14,824 nucleotides of DNA from Pelagophyceae sp. CCMP2097 (Eukaryota; Sar; Pelagophyceae). The notes beneath the pieces were generated by a model. The model saw only the letters and a list, made by a program, of their open reading frames with translations. It was not told the origin of the DNA and searched no databases. Location: the NCBI GenBank assembly GCA_026770575.1, contig MU657463.1:29639-44462 (forward strand), read 5' to 3'. The translations under genes were made by a program, and so were the position numbers. Positions 1 through 8,406 of the stretch are shown piece after piece (the first letter of the stretch is position 1; each line of letters starts with the position of its first letter).

Positions 1-579
1 GCCGTGGGCGCGACCGTGGGCGCGGCAGTCGGCGCGGTCGTCGGCGGCTCCGTGGGAGAAGCCGTGGGAGCGACCGTTGGCGCGCGCGGCCGTTGGCGCG
101 GGCGTCGGCGAATCCGTAGGAGAAGCCGTGAGCGCGACCGTGGGCGCGGCCGTCGGCGTGGGCGTTGGCGACTCCGTGGACGAAGCCGTGGGTGCGACCG
201 TGGGCGCGGCCGTCGGGGCGGGTGTCGGCGACTCCGTGGGAGAAGCCGTGGGCGCGACCGTGTGCGCGGCCGTCGGCGCGGGCATTTGCGACTCCTTGGA
301 TTAGCCGTTGGAGCGACCGTGGGCGCGGCCGTCGGTGCGGGTGTCGGCGACTCCGTGGGAGCGGCATTCGGCGCGGGCGTCGGCGACTCCGTGGGAGAAG
401 CCGTGGGCGCGACCGTGAGATTGGCCGTCGGCGCGGGCGTCGGCGAATCCGTAGGAGAAGCCGTGGGCGCGATCGTGGGCTTGGCCGTCGGTACGGGCGT
501 CGGTTACTCCGTGGGAGATGCCGCGGGCGCGACCGTGGGCGCGGCCGTCGGCGCGGGTGTTGGCGACTCCGGGGGAGAA
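1..579. repeat. 60-bp minisatellite, about 9.6 units
   Basis: Tandem units begin near 1, 61, 125, 185, 245, 304, 364 (36-bp partial unit), 400, 460 and 520. The array probably continues beyond the left edge. Read on the plus strand, a unit encodes a Gly/Ala/Val repeat (AVGATVGAAVGAGVGDSVGE). On the minus strand it encodes a Pro/Thr repeat (SPTPAPTAAPTVAPTASPTE) of the PTxxPT style common in stramenopile wall or extracellular proteins. Neither frame is open throughout. Unit 2 carries 4 extra bases near 86-91, unit 5 lacks 1 base near 296-303, and the minus Pro/Thr frame meets a stop at 504-506. The array is therefore a decayed coding repeat, a non-coding minisatellite, or part of a gene whose intact portion lies to the left. 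The strand of any gene is unresolved. Confidence 0.9.
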
Positions 580-1206
580 GCCATGGCGTCATTTCGGGGC
601 CCCCGGGCGCGGCAGTTTTGCGGGGGTGGCCGCGCATGGGGCGTTTCGAGGCCCCGGGCGGGCTTGCAGCGCGAAAGACGCGCGCAAAATTCTGACTGTG
701 CCGGCGCACACGACAGGAGGCGTGCGTCGGGCCGTCCCGCGCACGATCCGACGCGCGCACGCCGCGCTTCGGGCCCCCGGCGGGGCTTGGGGGACGCTTG
801 GGGCCTGGCAGCCACTTCGAACGCCACGTGTCTCGGCATCCTCTGGCTGATCATCTCCAAGGGCGTTAGACGTCCTTCGAGTCCTGAGTCTCGTCGTGCC
901 TCCCTGCGGCTCCTTGGACGAATCCCAGCGCGCTTCTTTGTTGGTCATCGTGCATCGGATGTGACCGCGGGGTTTTGGAAACGGCGGAGACCAATGCCGA
1001 CGATGCCGAGAGGTCCTGATAGAGGCCGCCCAAGGAACTCGCGCCCTCCCTCGAGCCACTTCGACTGAAACATTTACTTCACATACACACACACCGGCGG
1101 AGCGACCGCGCGCCGCGGTCAGAGAGGCAGCATCGCGGCGACGCCCGTCGCCCGTCGTGCGCCGCGGGACGAACGTCGCGATGGCGTCGCGCGTCCCGGG
1201 GCGACG
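580..1206. other. No supported gene between minisatellite and ycf34
   Basis: Plus frame 1 stays open to 1068 after the array, but its translation is Arg/Pro/Gly-rich with no recognisable domain, which is expected from GC-rich DNA. The minus strand gives an equally featureless ORF (504-860) that runs into the repeat. A short CA run lies near 1079-1093. The right part should hold the 3' UTR and polyadenylation region of the minus-strand ycf34 gene ending at 1207. I see no RNA gene here. Confidence 0.5.
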
Positions 1207-1809
1207 CTACGACGGCACGAAGTCCGCCGCGAGTCCCGCGGCGAGCAGGGTCCCCGTGGGCATCATCTTCGCCCAGCGGCCCGCCTCGAAGAGAAAGTCG
1301 GCGCAGTGCGTCACCTAGCCGTCGGGCGTCGCCGCGCGTGCGACCGGACGCCCGTGCCGCGGCGCTTTCGGATCATATCGAGACGCACGTCGAGCTCGAC
1401 GGTCGTGCGTGCGCCGATGGTCACGCGCGCGCCGTCCGCTTCATCGGCGGCGGCGGCCGCGCCCTCGAAGAGGTTGATGGCGACGGTCGGCGAGCCGCTG
1501 CGCGGCGTGAAGTCGGGCGCCGGGGAGACGTGCGGCTGATCGTGCTTCGCCTCGACGACGTGGTACCTGCCGCAACACCCGTCGCCAAAGGCCGCGACGG
1601 AGCGGCTGCCGAGGCGCGCACGCGGTGCAGCGGTCGACGAGAGCACAGTCGACGCAGATGCACATGCCGGGCGGCGCGACACAAAAACGCCGGGCCGCGC
1701 CGAAACCGGGCCGCAGGGCACGCGACGACGGCAGCCGCGACAGGGCGCGATACGATGGCAGCAGCACGACCACCGCCAAGAGGAAGAGGCTTCGAGGATA
1801 CGTGCGCAT
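1207..1809 (-). CDS. ycf34: Nucleus-encoded plastid protein Ycf34 (3 exons, 157 aa)
   Basis: Exons read on the minus strand: 1809-1622, 1566-1389 and 1314-1207. Introns 1567-1621 (55 bp, GTGCG..CAG) and 1315-1388 (74 bp, GTGCG..TAG) have matching phases. The core starts at residue 49 with MCICVDCALVDRCTAY, followed by HVVEAKHDQPH and PDF. This is the Cys-rich N-terminus I recognise as Ycf34, a small cyanobacterial/plastid protein reported to carry an iron-sulfur cluster and to affect photosynthetic electron transport. Cys50, 52, 55, 61 and the late Cys126 (THCADF, then GRW) fit the family pattern, and each junction restores it. Residues 1-48 are an added leader: a hydrophobic signal-peptide-like stretch at about 7-18 (SLFLLAVVVLLP), then a Ser/Arg-rich, acid-free transit-like segment. 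This suits a plastid reached through the ER. A canonical ASAFAP/Phe cleavage motif is not clear. An insertion after INLFEG (Ala-rich, about 98-112) lengthens the core. The start is the only ATG preceding the signal peptide. Family assignment is from memory of the motif. Confidence 0.85.
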
Positions 1810-2013
1810 CGCCGTGGGCCGCCCGGAGAGCGCTGGGGGGCGCAGCCGCCGCGTGGACCGACGAACTGGCCCCGGGCGCGCCGGCCGCTTCGAAGCCGCG
1901 ACGCGCGCCGGGAATCGGGATGACTTTTCTCGAGCCTGAGACTGAGTCGAGGGGGCACTGGCAAGGACCCTGAAGGATTTCATATCGCCCCCCAAAACAG
2001 AAGGCTGCAGCGC
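1810..2013. promoter_or_regulatory. Divergent intergenic region, ycf34 / IQ-B-box gene
   Basis: These 204 bp separate two head-to-head start codons (minus ATG at 1809, plus ATG at 2014), so both promoters and 5' UTRs should lie here unless upstream non-coding exons exist. I see no clear TATA box. The segment 1975-2004 is less GC-rich than its surroundings. The regulatory role is inferred from position only. Confidence 0.45.
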
Positions 2014-5000
2014 ATGTCGACGTACGGCGGGTCGGCCCGCGTGCGGCCGGCGCCGACGCCCGCGGGCGACGGCGCCTCGCGGCTCTCGAGCTACCTTGCG
2101 GCGCGGGCGCCGTCGGCGCTCTTGCGGTGCGCGTCCGAGTCGCTGGCCGCCTCGGACTTCTCCGACTTTGAGCAGCGCCGGCGCCGCGCTGCGCCGCGGC
2201 CGGAGCGGCTCGCGGCGCTCGACGACGCGGACGACGATTACGGTGACGGCGCGCTCTGGCTTCGGGCCTACGAGACGTCGAAGGACGCCGCAGAGCAGGT
2301 CGGCCCCGGCCGCGTCGTTCGCCAAAGGGTCGTAGAGTCCGGGGGCTGCGGGCCCCGCCTTTGCGACGCCCGCGCCCTAGGTGCGGTCGCAGCCCGCGCT
2401 CGCGATGCCGCGGCTGGGCCTGCTCTCGCGCGCCGAGCACCGCCGCGTTTCCCGGCTGCCGCGGCCGACGCGCAACGCGGCCGAGCGCGCGGCCGCCATC
2501 GAGGCGTGCCTCGGCGCGCTCGGCGGCCGCGCCTTTTCCGTCGAGGCGACTGCGCCGGCCGCGCGTCGGTCGCAGTTGGACCTGGCCACGGACGTGGCCC
2601 CGCCGCGGCCGTCGACGGGGTCGCGCCTCTATGACGGCCTGCGCCGCGCGGGCGAGACGCTGACGCGGCGCAAAGACGCGCCCGTCGCCGCCGAGCGGCG
2701 CCCGCGGTCCGTCGATCCGGCTGCGACCAAGGTCCTGCGCCATGAAGCGCTCTCGAGGACGGCGCCGCTCCCGATGGCGCCTTCGCGCAACGCCCGCTTT
2801 TCAGAAACGCTCCCGGCCGGCGAGACCCCGTGCGCCTCGGAGTCGCTCGGAGCCGCGCCCGTGCCCGCGGCGCCGCGCGCCGAGGCGGACGCCGCCGCGC
2901 CCGCGCCCGCCTCGACCGCGCTCGCCGTCGCCGAGGCGCCGCCGCCGCCGCGGCCGCGGAGTACGCGGCGCGTGACCATCGCGGAGCCGGACGACGACGA
3001 CGGCGCCTCGGCGGCGCGGCGCAGCCGGTCGCCGTCGTCTTCGGCAACACGACGGGCCTCGGGCGCTTCGCTGCCGGCGGCGCGGCTGGGGCGGCGCGGC
3101 GCGTCGCCCGACGCCTCTTCGGCGCGCCGGACACCGGGGCGCAGGTCGCCGACGTCGCTGGTGGCGTCGTCGTCGCTCGCGGCTTTTTCGTCGCTGGCGT
3201 CGTCTTCGCCGCCGGCGGATCCGCGCCGGCGCTGCACCGACGCGCCCGAGGTCGAGGCGGCGAGCGCGGCGACGGCGGCGGCGCTGCGGCGCGAGCTGGG
3301 ACTCGCCGCATCGGCCGCGCAGCGCGGGGCGTCGGAATGGCGGCTCTCGCAAGCGGGCCTCCTCGACGCGCTCCACCTCGACGCGCCCGGAGGCGAAGGC
3401 GGCGCGCCCGCGCGGTCCGAGGCGGTGCGGCGCGCGCTACAGCCGAAGCGCACCGCCCGGGGTTTTGCGGTAATGGAGCGGGTGGCGGCGCGGTACGAGC
3501 GGCGCGTCGTCCCAAAGGCGCTTCTGCGGTGGCGCGCGGCGGCGGAGGCGATGACGGCGGCGCGCGCTGCCTGGGCCGGCGGCGTGCTGCGGAGCGCGGT
3601 GCGGCGGCGCCTCGGCGCCGCAGAGGTGGCGTCGAGGCGCCAGCTCTACAAGGCTCAGGCCGACCGCCACCGCCGCCACCGCTCGAACGTCGTCGAGGCG
3701 CGCCTTATCGCGGCGGCGTTGATCCAGCCCGTTTTGCGTGGCCACGCCGCGCGCGCCAAGTGCCGGCGGTTCATGTGTCGCCTCGCCGCTGCCGAGTTGT
3801 GCCAGCGGCGGCGGCGCGGCAAAGCGTCGGTCCTGCTCTTCGAAGCGCTCAAGCTCGAAAACCTGCGGCGCAAGGGCGCGGCCGTCGTCCTGCAGCGGCG
3901 CGCGCGCGGCGCCAAGGGCCGCAAGCGCGCGACAGCGGCGCGCGCGGCGTGGCGAGCGGCCCGGCTCGTCGTGATGATGGAGAAGCATGCCGCGCGGCGC
4001 CGCGCGGCCATGCTCCGCGACGGCGCCGCGTCGGCGATCCAGGCGCGCTGGCAGCAGCGCACGCTGCGCAAGCGCGCCCGCGTGCTCAGGTTGCAGCTCG
4101 AGCGCCGGTCCGCGAAGCGCATTGGCCGCGCGGCCAAGAGGTACGTCGAGCGCGCCGCGCGGCGGCGGGCGCGCGACGCGACGGGCGCCGTCGGCGCCGC
4201 CATGCTGCGCGCCGCGCTGTGGCTGCAGCCGCGCGCGCGGCGGCGCGGCGGCGCCGTGGCCGCCGCGCGCCTCCGCTTCGCGCGCGACGTCGCGGTCGTG
4301 CTGCGCCACAAGCTGCGCCAAAAGCAGCTCTCGCCGCCGCGGTCGCCGACCGGCGCCGCCCTCGCGAACGCGCGCCGCGCCTACCGCGCCTGGATGGTCC
4401 GCGCCGCCGACGCTGGAATGCCAAAGGACGTCTGCGGCAGGATTTCGCGCGAAGACGCTGCGACCACGGTCCAAAAGACCTTCCAAATGCACCGCGCAGG
4501 GTGCGTGCCTCGCCTCCGGGGATTTGCCCGCGGCGCAGCGTCGGGGACCTCTTCCGTAGGTCGCGCGTGCGCGCCCGCGTGCTGCTGACCATGGTCCGGG
4601 ACCGCGCGGCGCGCGCGGCGCGGTTGGAACGCGCCGCGCGAGCGGCGCAGGCGGCGGCGCGCGGCTGGCTCGCGCGCGCTTCGGCGGTCCGGCGCGCGCG
4701 CGGCGGCCGCGCCACGGTGCTGCAGGCAGCCTTTCGAGGCTTGCAAGGCCGCCGCGCCGCGGTCCTGCGCCGCGCGCGCCGCGCCGCGAGCACGCGGCTC
4801 CAGGCCGTCGTCCGCGGCCGCCTCGTCTCCCGCGCCGCGGGCCCGGCGTGGCTGCTCGCGCGGCTCTACCGTGCGCCCTGCGTGCGCGTGCAGCGGCAGG
4901 TGCGGCGCGTCTCGGCGGCGGCGCGCGTCTCACGCGTCCGCGCGGCGAAGACGGCGGCGGCCGAGGCCGCCGTCGCGGCGGCGCAGCTGCTCCGGATGCA

Positions 5001-8000
5001 CCGGCTCCGGCTGCGCGCCAAGCTCGTTTGCGACTCGTACGCCGCGCCGGAGCGCCACGCCGGCGAGCTGCAGGCCGTCTTCGCGCACTTTTGCAGGAAC
5101 CACCCGCCAAAGGTCGCGACGCCCCCGCCAAAGCCCGCGGCCAAGGCCGTGGCGCGCGGCGCGCGGCGGGCGTCGGTGTCGGCGAGGAAGGACGACGACG
5201 CCCTGTCCATCGGGAGCGCGAGCGCGGCCGCGTCGAAGCGGCGCGGGCCCGCGGCAGCGCCCGCGCCGGCCGCGGCGCGGCAGCAGCACGCGTCGCACGC
5301 GAGAATGACTTCGAGCGAGTTCGTGCGCCTCTTCAAAGAGACGCCCGGTGCGCTCCGCGGCGGCGCCGACGCGCCGACGAATTCGGCGCTCGACCGCGCG
5401 CCGCCCCGGCTGCGGCCGTTGAAGTCCAACGACGTCGAGCTCCTCTTCGCGCGCGAGAAGTTGAAGGGCGAAAAGACGATTACCTTTGGGCAGTTCGTAG
5501 CGTGCGTCGACGCCGCGCTGCTGCAGCTGCTGCCCCGGTGCGCGGCGTGGCCCTACCGCCCCGCGGCGCCGGAGAAGACGGGCCGCCTGCTCACCGCTCT
5601 ATTCGAGCTCTGGCTGCGCGCGCCCTGGGCGAAGCAGATCCGCGCGGCGCTCGAGGGGCGAGCCGACGCCGTGCTGCACAAGCGCGCAGCGCGCGTCCAG
5701 GGCATGGTGCGCTGCCGCCGCGCCCGCCTCGCGGCGGCGAAGCAAAAGGCGACTTTGGCTCAAGCGGCCGACTCTTTGAAGCGCGCGGCTGCACAAGCGG
5801 CGGTGGCGGCACGGCTCGCGCGCGGCCCACAGGCGCGCGCGCGCGCGGCGGCGTTGGCGCGCGCGTCGTACCGGAAATTCGTCGTGGACCGCGATGAGAT
5901 GCTCGACTACCTCGGCGGCGAAACGCAGGGCGCGCTCGCCGACGAGCGCGTCTTCTACTGGGCTTCCGACGCCGGCCCCGCGCCAAAACGGCGCGGGGCG
6001 GCGCGGCGGAAAGCGCGCGTCTCCTGGACGAAGCCAAAGCTTTTAATGGAGACGGACGTCGACCGCGTCGCGGCGCGCCCGACGGCCAAGACGGCATTCG
6101 TCGTCGACTGTGCTCTGTGCGGCTCCGCGCCCGCGCAGCAGGTCTGCCTCGACTCGTGCGGCGACGCGTACTGCCGACCCTGCTTTTCAGCCGCGCACCG
6201 CCGCGGCAAGCGCGCCGCGCACCGCGCGCACGCCATTGCCGTCTGCGTCGACTGCGGCGGCGCGCAGCCGGCGTCGCGCGCCTGCGACACGTGCGCCGCC
6301 CAAGAGGGCCGGCCCGTGGCCCTCTGCGACGTTTGCTTCCACAACCGGCACCCGTACGACCGCGCCACGGCCGACGGCGACGTTTCCGCCTTTGAATCCG
6401 AGCGCGCGCGGCGCGGAGCCGCGCGCGTCTTCGCTGCGCGGCGCGCCGACGCGGAGCGGCAGCTGCAGCGGCGCGCGCAGCGCGGCGCGCTGCTCACGGG
6501 CCTGCGCGCCGACTACGCCGGCGCGCAGGCCTTGCAGCAGCGCGCCGCGCACCACGCGGCCGCCGCGGCGGCGGCGCGCGCCGAAGCGCGCGCTCTGCGG
6601 CCGCACCGCTGGCGCGCTCTGGTTCGGCCCTGCGCGGCGTGCGCCGACTACGCGGCGCGCTGGCGTTGCTTGGGATGCCAAGAGGCGTACTGCGCCGGCT
6701 GCTACGGCGCCACGCACGCTCGAGGCGCGCGCCTGAACCACAAATGCGTCCGCCTCGGCTACTACACGCCCGCGAGCCACGCGCGAGACGAGCGCGCCGC
6801 GCGCGACGACGCCCGGCGCTCCGCCGCGCGCCTCCGCTCAGAGGCGCAAAAGGCTAACGAGCCCCACGTGAGGCTCCAGGCCCTGCTGAGGATGCAGGCC
6901 GCGGCGCGCGCCCGCGCCCGCGAAGGGCGGCAAACCCGGACCCTGCGTTCTTGGCCGTCGAGTCCCGCCGGGCGCTCCGCCGACTTTTCGCCCCGTCTCG
7001 GCTACGCTAGGCGCGCGCGATGCTCGGGCGGCGCGCGGGCCTGAAGCTGCTCGACTCGCTGCGCTTGGAGTCGCGGAAGCGGTATCACCAAAGGCACGTC
7101 GTCGACGCCTCGCGCCGCGCCGAGCCGACGTACATGCTCCTCGACGCCTTCAGCCGCGCGCCGCTCCTCTCCGGCGACACGCGCGAGGACCTCGTCCTGA
7201 AGCGCGTCTTCGCCTGGAAACGGCCGCGCGCGAGGTACTACATTGGGCAAAACGCAGCGGACGAGGCCTGGCGCGCGCCCGGCGACGGCGCGGCGCGGTT
7301 CGACGCCAAGAAGCGGCCGCGGCGCGGGTTCGCCGTGGGCACAATCGACGAACTGCGGCTGCAGGCTCGCTGCGGCGGCGTGCGGCTGCCGTGCCACGGC
7401 GGCGTCGTCGGCGGATCCAAGCACGTGGCCGTCGAGGGCTCCCTCGTCGGCCTCGTACGGCCGCGCGACCGGCTGGTGATTTTGGGGAGAGTCGTGACGG
7501 TGCGCGAGGACGGCAAGACGGACTCTGTCCGCCCGGATTCGGTCAAGCTGCGCGCGTGCTGGCCCGTGCCCACCGAGGAAAATGCGCCGGCGGTGGCCAT
7601 GTACCGTCTGCCGCCGCCGTCGCGCGGCGGCCAGCTGCTCCGCGCGGCCGGGAGACTCGCGTCGGAGAACGCCCTGTCGCAGAGCCTCTTGCTGCGCTAC
7701 GCCAACTTGTACCGGACGTGCGCCAAAGTCGAAGGCAAGCTCGCCGCGGCCCTCCGGAGCCGCGCGCCCACCGCCGCCGCCGCGCTCAAGCGCGCTAGCA
7801 GGAAGCACGAGCGTGCGTGCGCCCCCCTCGGACCGCGGTTTTCCGAGGCGCGTGTCACCTAGGAACGGCCGAGGTCATTTCGTGGTCCACGTTTTCGTGG
7901 AACTACGTCGTCGAGATGAACGAGGAGACGGCGGCCAAAAAACTTTTGCCCGACAAGGACTCGGCCGAAAGGCGCGAGGCCGAGCTCGACCGACTGCGCA

Positions 8001-8272
8001 GGGACTCGTACATGGGCAACGTGCGTCCGCCCGCAGCTTGTCCGTCGCCGCTCTACTCTGACGCTTCGTAGGAGCCCCCAAAGGCCATGGACTGGACGGA
8101 GGGCGTCGACGGCGAGGGCAAGCCGTTTTGGACGAACAAAAAGTCGGGCGAAGTCACGAGCGACAAGCCCGACGAGCTCAAGAGCGTCGCAGAGATGGCG
8201 CACCACAAGGCAAAGGCCAAGATGGCCAAGCAAAAGGAGAGGCGACGAAGCAGCGGCGCCCGAGGGAGGTGA
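2014..8272 (+). CDS. Large IQ-motif / p25-alpha-like / B-box / WW-like protein (6 exons, ~1957 aa)
   Basis: Exons: 2014-2298, 2381-4500, 4560-6867, 7011-7812, 7863-8020 and 8072-8272. Phases agree at all five junctions. The 6868 donor (GTGAGG) is the least certain: it is the only phase-compatible GT, and it removes an IQ-like stretch. Residues 1-480 are low-complexity Ala/Arg/Pro/Ser. IQ-type calmodulin-binding motifs follow at about 543 (IQPVLRGHAAR), 599 (LQRRARGAKGR), 648, 792, 856 (LQAAFRGLQGR), 882 (LQAVVRGRLVS) and 1181. Residues 968-1122 resemble the p25-alpha/TPPP fold (AVFAHFC, MTSSEFVRLF, NDVELLF, EKTITFGQF), which in TPPP proteins acts on microtubules. Three B-box-like zinc clusters lie at about 1319-1356 (C1319, C1322, C1331, C1335, C1340, C1343, H1348, H1356), 1364-1402 and 1493-1526. 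A beta-rich segment of unknown type (GLVRPRDRLVILG, from about 1718) precedes a WW-like end at 1898-1924 (W1899, F1910, W1911, P1924), in which Ser1921 sits where the second Trp is expected. A cytoskeletal or flagellar calmodulin-binding scaffold is plausible but inferred. I cannot name an orthologue. Confidence 0.75.
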
Positions 8273-8406
8273 CCCCGAAGATTGTGGTAAGGATTATGAG
8301 TGTGCGTCGGGCCCTCTTGGCCGAGGAGGCGCGCATCGGGGCACCGTGTCTCTTGGCGGCGGTCCGTCTGAAGAGGATCTAACGCAGCTTTCCCCCGGCG
8401 GGAGGC
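8273..8406. other. Convergent intergenic gap
   Basis: These 134 bp separate the TGA of the plus-strand IQ/B-box gene (8270-8272) from the TGA of the minus-strand hydroxylase gene (8407-8409). Both 3' UTRs must fit here or overlap. I see no AATAAA-type signal. Confidence 0.6.

Noticed and set aside
1..579. Possible CRISPR array
   Set aside because: Units are contiguous 60-bp tandem copies without unique spacers, in eukaryotic sequence.
504..860. 118-aa minus ORF ending in the Pro/Thr repeat
   Set aside because: Only one and a half repeat units are in frame before a stop, and the upstream part has no signal peptide or motif. Not enough for a gene call.
4..1068. 354-aa plus-strand ORF through the minisatellite
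   Set aside because: It leaves the repeat frame between about 90 and 300, and its C-terminal half is Arg/Pro-rich without a domain. Openness is explained by GC content.
1421..2743. 440-aa minus ORF across ycf34 and the start of the IQ gene
   Set aside because: It is an Arg/Ala/Pro-rich shadow frame. Real coding signal in this region comes from the spliced Ycf34 frames.
2830..4559. Upstream part of the 1404-aa frame-1 ORF as coding
   Set aside because: Before 4560 this frame is Arg/Gly/Ala noise antiphase to the IQ-bearing frame 2. Coding in frame 1 begins only after the 4501-4559 intron.
3437..5131. 564-aa minus-strand ORF opposite the IQ gene
   Set aside because: Low-complexity Arg/Ala/Pro shadow with no domain, opposite clear IQ motifs on plus.
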